Below are positions 24,635 through 32,267 of a DNA stretch of 47,811 nucleotides, piece by piece. The notes under the pieces were generated by a model, which was given only the letters and a program-made list of their open reading frames with translations, did no database searches and had not been told where the DNA came from. Position 1 is the stretch's first letter, and each line of letters begins with the position of its first letter. This stretch comes from JAOADN01 sp046155885 (GTDB lineage: Bacteria > Pseudomonadota > Alphaproteobacteria > Rhodobacterales > Rhodobacteraceae): positions 1 to 47,811 of the forward strand of contig JBJXFU010000197.1 in the NCBI GenBank assembly GCA_046155885.1, given 5' to 3'. The position numbers were made by a program, and so were the translations under genes.

Positions 24635-25393
24635 CTAGCCACCGGCGAAGCGCGCGATGCGCCACCCTGCGGCCTCAAGCGCGGCGCGCAGCCCCCGGGC
24701 GAGCCCAACGGCGCCAGGGGTGTCGCCGTGCACGCAAAGGCTGTCCATCGCCAGCCGCACGGTCGTCTCGTCAGCGGCGACAACCGCCCCGCTATCCAGC
24801 ATTGCGAGCACGCGGTCAGTCACGGCGGCCGGATCGTGGATCACGGCGCCGGGCTCGCCGCGCGGGACAAGCGTGCCGTCGGCGCGGTAGGCGCGGTCGG
24901 CGAAGACCTCGGAAAAGACGGTCAGGCCGGCATCCGCCGAGACGCGGACGGCGGGCGAGCCCGAAAGGCAAAGCAGCGAAAGGCGCGGATCGACGGCGCG
25001 AACGGCGCGGGCGATGGCGCGGGCAACGCCCACGTCGGTGGCCGCGAGGTTGTAGAGCGCCCCATGTGCCTTGACATAGGACAGCCTATGCCCGGCAAGC
25101 GCCGCTACCCCCGCCGCAGCGCCAACCTGGGCCGCGACCATCCGCTCGATCCCGGCCTCGCTCATCGGCACCACGACCCGCCCGAAGTTCGCCCGGTCGG
25201 GATAGCCGGGATGCGCGCCGGCGGCCACGCCGTTGGCGCAGGCGGCCGAGAAGGCCGCATACATCGCCTCGGGCCCGCCCGCATGGCCGCCGCAGGCGAC
25301 ATTGGCCGACGAGACGAGAGCCAGCATGGACGGGTCGTCGCCCGTCTCCTCGCCCAGGTCGGCGTTCAGGTCTATGCAGCGGGCCGGGGTCAT
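24635..25393 (-). CDS. pxpA: 5-oxoprolinase subunit A (LamB/YcsF family)
   Basis: The 252-residue protein begins IDLNADLGEETGDD, the signature of the LamB/YcsF family. It continues with SANVACGGHAG, GAHPGYPDRANFGR, VKAHGALYN and, near the end, CVHGDTPGAV, all characteristic of PxpA. The ATG at 25393 gives the usual length of about 250 residues; the frame is open upstream to 25681 but not protein-like. It is the first gene of the pxp operon, and its promoter should lie between 25394 and 25505. Confidence 0.93.
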   Translation of the reverse strand: MTPARCIDLNADLGEETGDDPSMLALVSSANVACGGHAGGPEAMYAAFSAACANGVAAGAHPGYPDRANFGRVVVPMSEAGIERMVAAQVGAAAGVAALAGHRLSYVKAHGALYNLAATDVGVARAIARAVRAVDPRLSLLCLSGSPAVRVSADAGLTVFSEVFADRAYRADGTLVPRGEPGAVIHDPAAVTDRVLAMLDSGAVVAADETTVRLAMDSLCVHGDTPGAVGLARGLRAALEAAGWRIARFAGG

Positions 25394-25505
25394 CGCCGGG
25401 TTCCCGAAACGGATGGGCAAGCCTTCGCTGCCTTCATGGATCGAGCCTCGGTCGCGATCGGATAAACCGCCCCGGTCGGGCGTCCGGCGCGACGGAAAGA
25501 GTGAC

Positions 25506-25661
25506 ATGCCAAAGGGTCCGCGCGCCAGCCCCCTCAGGCCGTCCGGGCCGCTCCCCAAGAGGGTACCGGGTTCGCTCCCGGCAGTCGGGTTGGCGCGGGT
25601 CGACCCTGACTGGGCCTTTGTCGACACCGCCGATTGGCGCGCCCAATTCAACGGGCCGTAG
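25506..25661 (+). CDS. Possible small protein of 51 residues
   Basis: An ATG at 25506 is preceded by GGAAAGA at a good distance. The frame runs to a TAG at 25659-25661, and a hairpin with a T-run follows 32 bp later at 25693-25712. The first 30 residues are basic and proline-rich; the end (ARVDPDWAFVDTADWRAQF) is richer in aromatic and acidic residues, as in a folded segment. No family is recognised. It would be divergent from pxpA. The coding potential is uncertain in DNA this rich in G+C; the terminator is the best support that something is transcribed here. Confidence 0.3.
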   Translation: MPKGPRASPLRPSGPLPKRVPGSLPAVGLARVDPDWAFVDTADWRAQFNGP

Positions 25662-25692
25662 AATCCGGGCGCTCGGCGCATGCCGGAAGGCT

Positions 25693-25712
25693 GGGGCAGG
25701 ATGCCCCTTTTT
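25693..25712 (+). terminator. Intrinsic (hairpin plus T-run) terminator
   Basis: GGGGC-AGGAT-GCCCC (25693-25707) is followed directly by TTTTT. It reads as a terminator only on the plus strand. No recognised plus-strand gene lies upstream for more than 8 kb, except the possible small gene at 25506-25661 or an unannotated RNA. Confidence 0.6.
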
Positions 25713-25773
25713 CGGAATCGTCCGCGTTCGGCCCTGTCACCTGGTGTCCGGCGAGGTGCTTCGGTGATTCGAA

Positions 25774-25862
25774 GTTAACGGTTAATTCACCCAAAGCCAT
25801 ACGATCGTATGGCAGGTTGCTGGCATATTGCTGGCATGTTGCTGGCACCCTGCGAACGTTGC
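25774..25862. repeat. Intergenic repeat, copy B: GTTAACG tag, 16-bp palindrome and 11-bp iterons
   Basis: This 89-bp stretch is the close relative of 16973-17060. It has GTTAACGGTTAATTCACCC, the perfect palindrome CCATACGATCGTATGG (25797-25812), then three 11-bp-spaced TTGCTGGCA units and the ending CCCTGCGAACGTTGC. It sits in the gene-free gap between pxpA and the LacI-type gene. The remainder of that gap (25394-26094) holds the possible small gene and terminator above; I see nothing else in it. Confidence 0.85.
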
Positions 25863-26094
25863 GGAAGGCGCTGGTTAATCGAGCGCCCGCAAGGACTTGC
25901 GGCCGGTTTGCGGGGCTTGCCGAAGGCCGGAACGGGCGGGCCCGGTTCCGTATGGAGTCATCTTGCTCCAATGCCATCGCCGCCCTGTCCCGCCGCGGCA
26001 TGGAGCGCCGCCGTGGTCGCAGCCACAGGCGCTGGACGAAGGCGGCGCGTCCCGCCTAGTCTGCGGCACGCCGATCCACCCGGAGAGTCCCGCC

Positions 26095-27102
26095 TTGGCT
26101 GTCACCCTGCGCGAGGTCGCGCTGCGCGCCGGTGTATCGCGGTCCGCCGTTTCGCGCGCCTTCACGCCGGGCGCCCCGGTTTCCGAGAGGACCCGGGCCA
26201 GAGTTGCGGCGGCCGCAGCCGAGCTGGGCTACAATCCGAGCGCGCTGGCTTCCGCCCTGACCACCGGGCGCACGAAGCTGATCGGGCTGATTTCCGACAA
26301 CTTCCGGAACCCCGCCCTGCTCGAGGTTTTTGACCGATTTACCAAGGGCTTGCAGGACCGCGAGTTCCGCCCGCTGCTCGTCAATCTCTCGGGCAGCATG
26401 GACCGCGACGCGGCGATCCGGCTGCTCCGGCGCTATTCGGTGGACGGGGTGATCGTGGCGAGTTCCACCCTGCCGCCGGACTTCGCCCGGGGGTTCTGGG
26501 ACGCGGGCCTGCCGGTGGTGCACTGCTTCGGGCGGAGTGAGAGCGAGGAGGGCGCGCCGCACCTCGTCGGGGTGGACAACCGCGCCGCCGGCCGGCTCGC
26601 CGCGCGAACGCTGATCGTGCGGGGCTACCGGCGCATCGGCTTTCTCGGGGGGCCCGGGTCCGCAACCTCGACCCAGGACCGGCTCGCGGGTTTCCGTCAC
26701 GAAGCTCGGCGGCACGCCGGGGTCGGCGCGGCCGAAAGCTTCGCGGCGTCCTATACCTTCGCCGCCGGCCGGTCCGAAATGCGCCGGCTCCTCGCGTCCG
26801 GTGCGCCTGCCGAGGCCTATTTCTGCGGCGACGATATCCTGTCCATCGGCGCGATGAGCGCGCTCCGCGAATGCGGATTCACTGTTCCCGGGCATGTGGG
26901 CGTCCTCGGGATGAACGACATGGAGATGGCGGGCTGGGCTGGGATCGAGTTGACCACCATCCGTCAGCCGGTCGCCGCAATAATCGATACCAGCATCGAA
27001 ATGATTGTCGCCGCGATCAGGAACCCCGGACTGCTGCCGCAGGTGCGCCGCTTCGACTGCGCGCTTGTCGAGCGTGGAACGCTGCGTCCACTTCCCGCCT
27101 GA
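26095..27102 (+). CDS. LacI-family transcriptional regulator
   Basis: The 335-residue protein starts with a LacI DNA-binding domain (VTLREVALRAGVSRSAVSRAF), a hinge helix (NPSALASALTTGRTK) and a periplasmic-binding-like sensor domain (LIGLISDNFRNP, VDGVIVASSTLP, GVDNRAAGRLAA, GYRRIGFLGGP). The HTH begins immediately, so the TTG at 26095, preceded by GGAGAG, is the likely start; no ATG or GTG fits. Its 3' end faces the dehydrogenase at 27117, 14 bp away. Its probable target is the LacI-type operator at 30343-30358 between the two inositol-type operons. The effector is not known. Confidence 0.92.
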   Translation: MAVTLREVALRAGVSRSAVSRAFTPGAPVSERTRARVAAAAAELGYNPSALASALTTGRTKLIGLISDNFRNPALLEVFDRFTKGLQDREFRPLLVNLSGSMDRDAAIRLLRRYSVDGVIVASSTLPPDFARGFWDAGLPVVHCFGRSESEEGAPHLVGVDNRAAGRLAARTLIVRGYRRIGFLGGPGSATSTQDRLAGFRHEARRHAGVGAAESFAASYTFAAGRSEMRRLLASGAPAEAYFCGDDILSIGAMSALRECGFTVPGHVGVLGMNDMEMAGWAGIELTTIRQPVAAIIDTSIEMIVAAIRNPGLLPQVRRFDCALVERGTLRPLPA

Positions 27103-27116
27103 CCGTTCGCCGCCCG

Positions 27117-28274
27117 CTACCGGAACATCGGCGGCCGGGCGTCGACCCATCCCCCTGCGGACTTGCCCGATGCGACGACGGCATAGACGGCGGCGATCGA
27201 ACGCAGCCCGTCCTCGGCGCGGGGGCAGAGGTCCAGGGTTAGGTCCGGTGTTCCGCCGGCGGCGAGGGTCCGGATCGACGCCGCAAGGTCGCGGTAAAGG
27301 TTGGCGAAGGCAAGCGGCATGCCTTCGGCATGACCGACGGTGACCCGGCTGGCGCGGTCGGCTTCGGGCGAGAGTCCGCCCTCTCCACGCTCGATCACTT
27401 GCAAGCGCTGGCCGAGCAGCATCCAGAAAAGCTGGTTCGGCTGCTCCTGCGCCCAGCGCAGCCCCCCCTTTTCGCCGAAGACCTGCAATGTCAGTCCGTG
27501 CTGGCGCCCGATCGCCACCGAGGATGTCCAGAGCCGGCCGACGGTTCCACCCGTCATGCGGAAGTTCACCATCGCGTCGTCTTCGAGCGTACGCGACGGA
27601 ATGCAGGAAACGATGTCGGCCGACAGCCGTTCCACTTCCTGGCCGGTGACGAAGCTCGCCATGTGCAGGGCGTGGATGCCGCAATCGGCAAACTGGGCCG
27701 AAACGCCGGCCTGCGCCGGGTCGTAGCGCCAGCGGACGCGCGGGTTGTCGGCCTGGGCAGCGTCGGCATGGTGGCCGTGGGCGAATTCCGCCACCACCAG
27801 ACGCACCTTACCAAGATCGCCCCTCGCCACCATCGCCCGCATGTGCCGCACCAGCGGATAGCCGGTATAGCCGTAGTTCACCGCGCAGATGCGCCCCCTT
27901 GAGCGCGCAAGCCGTACCAGGTCCTCGCCTTCCTCCACCGTAACCGTCATCGGCTTTTCGCACAGCACGTGGAAGCCGGCGTCGAGGAAGGCGCGGGCGA
28001 TTTCGTAATGCGTCGCATTCGGCGTGGCGACAGTGACAAGGTCCACCCGGTCGGGCCGGCCGCGTTCGCCCTCCAGCATCTCGCGCCAGTCGCCGTAGCT
28101 GCGCCCGGCCGCGAGGCCGAGCTTCTCGCCAAAGGCGCGGCCCGCGTCGGGCCGGTGGTCCAGCGCCCCGGCGACAAAGGCGAACTCGCCATCGACAGCC
28201 GCGCCGAGCCGATGTGCCGGGCCGATCTGGCTGCCCTCGCCGCCACCGATCAGTCCCCAGTTCAGTCGCGCCAT
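27117..28274 (-). CDS. Gfo/Idh/MocA-family NAD(P)-dependent sugar or inositol dehydrogenase
   Basis: The 385-residue protein has a Rossmann start (WGLIGGGEGSQIG), the catalytic lysine motif CEKPMTV, and FADCGIHALHMASFVTG with the Asp/His expected in the active site. The C-terminal domain has VFGEKGGLRW. This family oxidises polyols or sugars. In this setting it may be an inositol or scyllo-inositol dehydrogenase, but substrate cannot be set from sequence alone. It is the last gene of a three-gene minus-strand operon, five bp after the epimerase-like gene. Confidence 0.9.
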   Translation of the reverse strand: MARLNWGLIGGGEGSQIGPAHRLGAAVDGEFAFVAGALDHRPDAGRAFGEKLGLAAGRSYGDWREMLEGERGRPDRVDLVTVATPNATHYEIARAFLDAGFHVLCEKPMTVTVEEGEDLVRLARSRGRICAVNYGYTGYPLVRHMRAMVARGDLGKVRLVVAEFAHGHHADAAQADNPRVRWRYDPAQAGVSAQFADCGIHALHMASFVTGQEVERLSADIVSCIPSRTLEDDAMVNFRMTGGTVGRLWTSSVAIGRQHGLTLQVFGEKGGLRWAQEQPNQLFWMLLGQRLQVIERGEGGLSPEADRASRVTVGHAEGMPLAFANLYRDLAASIRTLAAGGTPDLTLDLCPRAEDGLRSIAAVYAVVASGKSAGGWVDARPPMFR

Positions 28275-28279
28275 CCCGC

Positions 28280-29179
28280 TTACTCCTCACCGAAACCAAT
28301 GGTCCGCAGATAGGCGCGGTTGGCCCGGGCATCGTCGGCCGGGCGCACGTCGAGGGTCGGGTCGCAATCCTGCTCGACCGTGCACCAGCCCTGGAAGCCC
28401 GCTTCCCGAAGCACCCGCCGCACCGACGGGAAATCCACGTCGCCCTTGCCGAGGTTGCAGAAGATGCGCTGCCCGCAGGCTTCGTAGAAGTCCGTGCGTT
28501 CAGCCACGACGCGGGCCTTCACGGCCGGGTCGATATCCTTGAAATGCATGTAGCTGACACGCGAGACATGGCGGCGCAGGAAGGCCACGGGATCGAAACC
28601 GGCATAGGAATGGTGCCCGGTGTCGAAGCAGATTTTCAGGATATCTTCGCCGACCTCTTCCAGCAGGCGTTCCAGTTCGGGCTCGAAGTCGATGAACCCC
28701 GCCGCATGGGCGTGGATCGATGGGGTCAGTCCGTATTCTTCGGCTCCGACCCTGGCGACGGTTGCAATGCGGTCGCGGAAGGCTGCCCATTCGGCGGGCG
28801 CCATCTGTTCCGCCTCGGCCGCGCGGCCGGCGGTGGGCGCGCGGCGGGGCGAGATCGAGTCGATCAGCACGAGGTGCCGCGCGCCATGCGCAACGAGCGC
28901 GTTGCAAGTGCGGCGCGAGGCGTCGAGCACCTCACCCCACTTCGCCGGGTCGTGGAAAGGGCGGAAGACCACTCCGCCAATCAGCTCGAGCCCCTCGGCC
29001 GCCAGCGCGTCGCCCAGCAAGGCGGGGTCCTCGGGCATGAAGCCGATGGGGCCAAGCTCGATTCCGCGGAAGCCGGCGGCCGCGCACTCCAAAAGTACGG
29101 TCCGCCAGTCCGGGTTGCGCGGGTCGCCCGCGAACTCGACCCCCCAGGAACAGGGGGCGTTGCCGATGCGTATCGTCAT
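28280..29179 (-). CDS. IolE-like sugar-phosphate isomerase/epimerase (TIM barrel)
   Basis: The 299-residue protein belongs to the xylose-isomerase-like TIM-barrel family. It starts IGNAPCSWGVEF, and has FRGIELGPIGFMP, HAHAAGF, FDTGHHSYAGFDP, YMHFKDIDP and GWCTVEQD, which supply the Glu/Asp/His metal ligands. The N-terminal motif resembles the IolE-like proteins of actinobacterial inositol clusters more than the rhizobial form, which is found here at 46068. It may dehydrate an inosose or epimerise a related ketose. The ATG at 29179 lies one base after the upstream dehydrogenase stop, so the two are translated together. Confidence 0.85.
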   Translation of the reverse strand: MTIRIGNAPCSWGVEFAGDPRNPDWRTVLLECAAAGFRGIELGPIGFMPEDPALLGDALAAEGLELIGGVVFRPFHDPAKWGEVLDASRRTCNALVAHGARHLVLIDSISPRRAPTAGRAAEAEQMAPAEWAAFRDRIATVARVGAEEYGLTPSIHAHAAGFIDFEPELERLLEEVGEDILKICFDTGHHSYAGFDPVAFLRRHVSRVSYMHFKDIDPAVKARVVAERTDFYEACGQRIFCNLGKGDVDFPSVRRVLREAGFQGWCTVEQDCDPTLDVRPADDARANRAYLRTIGFGEE

Positions 29180-29180
29180 G

Positions 29181-30308
29181 TCAGGTTGCCCCTTCGTCGC
29201 TGCCGACCGCGACCCAGCCGCCCCCCGCCGAGGAGGCGATCGCGGCATCGACCACCTGCCAGACGGCAAGCCCGTCGCGGAACGTGGGCCAGATCGGGCG
29301 GCCGTCGTGGATGGCGGCCAGAAAATCGCGCATCTCGATGATGATCTGGTCCTGATAGCCGGTCCCGTGCCCCGGCCCCTGGCAGAAGGCGCGGAAGTCC
29401 GGATGTGCCGGGCCAGTCAGGATCTTGCAGAATCCGCGCTCGGCTAACGGTCCTTCCGCGCGGTAGAGCCAGAGCGCGTTCTGGTCTTCCTGGTCGAAAC
29501 GGATCGCGCCTTTCGTGCCGAAGATCTCGTAGGCGTATCCCATCTTGCGCCCGGTGGCGACGCGGCTGAAGTAGAGGTGCCCCATCGCTCCTCCCGCGAA
29601 GCGGCACATGATCTGGGCATGGTCATCGTTCGTCACCGCCTCAGGTCCGGCGGAGCCGGGGCGCTCGGGATGGGCAGTTTCGACCACCGCCGAGACGCGC
29701 GAGATGGGGCCCATCAGCGCGAGGGCGCAGTTGATCATGTGGGGCGCGAGATCGCCGATCGCCCCGTTTGCCATCCCGCGCGTACGCCAGCTTCCCGGTT
29801 CCGTCGGGTCAGCCAGGAAATCCTCGGTATGCTCGCCGCGAAACCACGTCACCTGACCGATCGCGCCTTCAGCAAGGAGTTGCCGTGCGAACTGGGTCGC
29901 AGGTGTGCGGACATAGTTGAAGCCGGTCATGTTGACCGCGCCCGCCGCTTCGGCCGCAGCCACCATCGCGCGCGCCTCGGCGAGCGAGGCCCCGAGCGGT
30001 TTTTCGCAGAAGACCGGCTTGCCAAGCGCAAAGGCCGCTTCGGCGATGGCGCGGTGGGTGTCCTGCGGGCTGGCAATGACCACGGCACTGACGCCCGGGT
30101 CAGCGACGAGCGCGCGCCAGTCCGGCGCGGCGCGGGCGAACCCCAGAGCCCTGCGGTGTCGCTCGGCCGAGGCGGGCGAACTGGCCGCGACCATCTCCAG
30201 ACGGGGCCGAAGTGGGGTGTCGAAGACCGCCCCGACTGCGGCAAGGGCGACCGCATGGGCCTTTCCCATATAGCCGCCGCCCACTACCCCGACCCCGATT
30301 TCCGGCAC
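29181..30308 (-). CDS. Gfo/Idh/MocA-family dehydrogenase
   Basis: The 375-residue protein has the NAD-binding start IGVGVVGGGYMGKAHA, catalytic motif CEKPLGASL, the family segment VNMTGFNYVRTP, GAIGDLAPHMINCA and a C-terminal EIFGTKGAIRF. It is a paralogue of the protein at 43655-44776 (shared MGKAHA, EKPL, GFNY and FEIYG/YEIFG motifs) and more distant from that at 27117. The GTG start at 30308 follows GGGGAACGGGG. It is the first gene of its operon, directly next to the LacI-type operator. Confidence 0.9.
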   Translation of the reverse strand: MPEIGVGVVGGGYMGKAHAVALAAVGAVFDTPLRPRLEMVAASSPASAERHRRALGFARAAPDWRALVADPGVSAVVIASPQDTHRAIAEAAFALGKPVFCEKPLGASLAEARAMVAAAEAAGAVNMTGFNYVRTPATQFARQLLAEGAIGQVTWFRGEHTEDFLADPTEPGSWRTRGMANGAIGDLAPHMINCALALMGPISRVSAVVETAHPERPGSAGPEAVTNDDHAQIMCRFAGGAMGHLYFSRVATGRKMGYAYEIFGTKGAIRFDQEDQNALWLYRAEGPLAERGFCKILTGPAHPDFRAFCQGPGHGTGYQDQIIIEMRDFLAAIHDGRPIWPTFRDGLAVWQVVDAAIASSAGGGWVAVGSDEGAT

Positions 30309-30342
30309 GTCCCCGTTCCCCGAGCGTCACGTCCGATAGCAA

Positions 30343-30358
30343 TTGCAACCGGTTGCAG
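30343..30358. promoter_or_regulatory. LacI-type operator between divergent operons
   Basis: The sequence TTGCAACCGGTTGCAG contains the 14-bp perfect palindrome TGCAACCGGTTGCA (30344-30357) with the central CG of LacI-family operators. It lies 35 bases before the minus-strand dehydrogenase start and 66 before iolC. The LacI gene at 26095 is the only such regulator in the window and the natural candidate to bind it. Confidence 0.8.
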
Positions 30359-30370
30359 GAAAGCTATTCT
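30343..30370 (+). promoter_or_regulatory. Probable iolC promoter
   Basis: TTGCAA (30343-30348) and TATTCT (30365-30370) are 16 bp apart and resemble -35 and -10 elements. The operator covers the -35 element and most of the spacer, so a bound repressor would block RNA polymerase. Confidence 0.45.
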
Positions 30371-30423
30371 GCTTTCGGCGGAGGCGCAAACGCTTTCCGG
30401 ACCTGGGCTGCGACGGAGGGCCC

Positions 30424-31410
30424 ATGATGACGCTTGCCGGCCGGCTCGCACCACTCACGCGGAACCGCTTCCTCGTGCTCGGGCGCGCCGGGATGGACCT
30501 CTACGCCGATCCGCCCGGCACGGAACTGGAGCAGGCGGAGCGTTTCGTCGCGCATCTGGGCGGCTCGGCCGCGAATATCGCCGCCGGCCTTTCCCGGCTC
30601 GGCGCCCAGGCGGGGCTGATAGGCACGGTCTCCGACGATGCGGTCGGCCGGTTTTGCCTGTCACAGCTCGACCGATATGGGATCGACCGCCGGCACGTCG
30701 GGCAGACTGCGGGCGAGGCGCGGACGTCGCTCGCGGTGGTCGAGACTCGGTCGGAGAACTGCCAATCGGTGATTTACCGCAACATCGCTGCCGACCTTGC
30801 GCTTTCGCCCGGGGACATCGCCACGATCGACTTCTCCGATGCGGGAGCGCTGGTTGTGACCGGGACGGCGATGGCCTCGGAAAGCGGTCGGTTGTCGGTG
30901 CTGGCTGCACTCGGCCGCGCGCGGGCGGCTGGTTGCGTCACCATCCTTGACGTCGACTTCCGCCCCTATTCCTGGCCGTCGCGCGCGGCAGCGCAGGATG
31001 CCGGGCTGGCGGCGGCAGAAGCGTCCGACATCGTGGTCGGCAACGACGTGGAATTCGGGCTTCTGGCGGGCGAGGCGCGCGAAGGTCTGGATTGCGCGCG
31101 GGCGCTGGTCCGGGGGGGCCTCGGACTGGCGGTTCACAAGATGGGCGAGGCGGGGGCCATCACCGTCTCGGCCGACGGCGAGTTCCGCACCGGAATCTTC
31201 CCGACGGCAGCATTGAAACCGACCGGGGCGGGCGATGCGTTCCTGTCCGGTCTGCTCGCCGCGCTTGCCCTCGGGCGGCCCCTCCGCCAAGCGGTGCTTG
31301 AGGGCTCGGCCTCGGCCGCAATCGTCGTTTCGCGGGTGGGTTGCGCGCCGGCGATGCCGACCCGCGGCGAACTCGACGACTTCCTCGCCAGCCACCCGGA
31401 CCCCGCTTAG
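30424..31410 (+). CDS. iolC: 5-dehydro-2-deoxygluconokinase (PfkB family)
   Basis: The 328-residue PfkB/ribokinase-type protein has VLGRAGMDLYADP at the start, the glycine-rich HLGGSAANIAAGLSRLG, and the catalytic motif PTGAGDAFLSGLLA (anion hole and base Asp). The N-terminal GMDLYADPPGTELE is a hallmark of IolC. It should phosphorylate 5-dehydro-2-deoxy-D-gluconate. Rhizobial IolC proteins usually carry an added DUF2090 domain of about 300 residues; here it is missing, and a separate class II aldolase follows. The ATG at 30424 follows GGAGGG. The iolB start lies 14 bp downstream of its stop. Confidence 0.9.
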   Translation: MMTLAGRLAPLTRNRFLVLGRAGMDLYADPPGTELEQAERFVAHLGGSAANIAAGLSRLGAQAGLIGTVSDDAVGRFCLSQLDRYGIDRRHVGQTAGEARTSLAVVETRSENCQSVIYRNIAADLALSPGDIATIDFSDAGALVVTGTAMASESGRLSVLAALGRARAAGCVTILDVDFRPYSWPSRAAAQDAGLAAAEASDIVVGNDVEFGLLAGEAREGLDCARALVRGGLGLAVHKMGEAGAITVSADGEFRTGIFPTAALKPTGAGDAFLSGLLAALALGRPLRQAVLEGSASAAIVVSRVGCAPAMPTRGELDDFLASHPDPA

Positions 31411-31424
31411 GAAAGATCGGACCC

Positions 31425-32267
31425 GTGCACATCCCGCCGCATGACAACGCGAACCGCCCGATCATCGACGCCGGCCACCCGCTCGTCCCTCTGACCTATT
31501 TCAACATCGTGCGGCTGAGGCTTGGCGAAAGCTTCCCCTACGCGGTTCCGGGCTATGAGACCTGCGTCGTGCCCGCGACCGGAACTGTGCGGGTCGAGGT
31601 CGGCGGCGAAAGCCACAACGGAATCGGCAACCGCGGCCGCGATGTCTGGGATGGCGAGCCCGAGGGGGTCTATGTGCCGACCGGAATGCCGGCACGGATG
31701 ACCTGCCTGTCGCAAGCGGCCGAGGTCTTCGTGGCGGGGGCGCGCTTCGACGGGGTGCTGGCGCCTTTCGTGGTGCGCGCCGACGACATTGAAGTGGTTC
31801 AGTACGGGTCGGACGAGACGAAGACGCACCGGAAGATCAAGCACATCCTCGGCGCCAAGTATCACGGGCGGGTCGGGCGCCTCTTAGTTTCGGAACTCTT
31901 CACGGTCGGCGCCGGCGGCTGGTCGGGCTTTCCCAGCCACAAGCACGACACCGACCGACTTCCCGAAGAGACCCGGCACGACGAGACCTACAACTTCCGC
32001 TTCCGCCCCGAGCGCGGGTCCGGGCTGCAGATGGTGCAGCGCTCTGAAAGCGGTCCGGGAGAGGCCTACCACGTGGTCAACGGCTCCACCGTGCTGATCG
32101 ACAAAGGCTACCACCCCTGCTGTGTCCTGCCGGGTTACGAGATGTACTACTTCACTATCCTCGGCGGGCTGAGCCAGCGCGGTCTGAAGCAGTACTTCCA
32201 GCCCGACCATGCGGACCAGCTTCACACCATCCCAGGGATCATGGACATGGTGGCGAAATTCCGATGA
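31425..32267 (+). CDS. iolB: 5-deoxy-glucuronate isomerase (IolB family)
   Basis: The 280-residue cupin-type protein fits the KduI/IolB family: SGFPSHKHDTDRLPEETRHDETYNFRF with metal-binding histidines and Glu, VVNGSTVLIDKGYHPCC and YEMYYFTILGG. The C-terminus (RGLKQYFQPDHADQLHTIPG) differs from textbook IolB, so substrate may differ too. The best start is GTG at 31425, with AGGAAAG upstream. It overlaps the aldolase gene by four bases. The expected reaction is isomerisation of 5-deoxy-glucuronate to 5-dehydro-2-deoxygluconate, the IolC substrate. Confidence 0.85.
   Translation: MHIPPHDNANRPIIDAGHPLVPLTYFNIVRLRLGESFPYAVPGYETCVVPATGTVRVEVGGESHNGIGNRGRDVWDGEPEGVYVPTGMPARMTCLSQAAEVFVAGARFDGVLAPFVVRADDIEVVQYGSDETKTHRKIKHILGAKYHGRVGRLLVSELFTVGAGGWSGFPSHKHDTDRLPEETRHDETYNFRFRPERGSGLQMVQRSESGPGEAYHVVNGSTVLIDKGYHPCCVLPGYEMYYFTILGGLSQRGLKQYFQPDHADQLHTIPGIMDMVAKFR

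Noticed and set aside
25571..25590. TTCGCTC flanked by GGG/CCC that looks like a tRNA T-arm
   Set aside because: With the tRNA loop size only the first two pairs form, and no acceptor, D-arm or anticodon arm is found around it.
25805..25862. TGGCA/TTGC strings in the repeat as sigma-54 promoters
   Set aside because: The spacing between GG and GC does not match the -24/-12 arrangement in any register.
25893..25915. TTGCGGCCGGTTTGCGG upstream of the LacI gene as an autoregulatory operator
   Set aside because: It shares the CCGG centre with the operator at 30343 but its half-sites are not symmetric.
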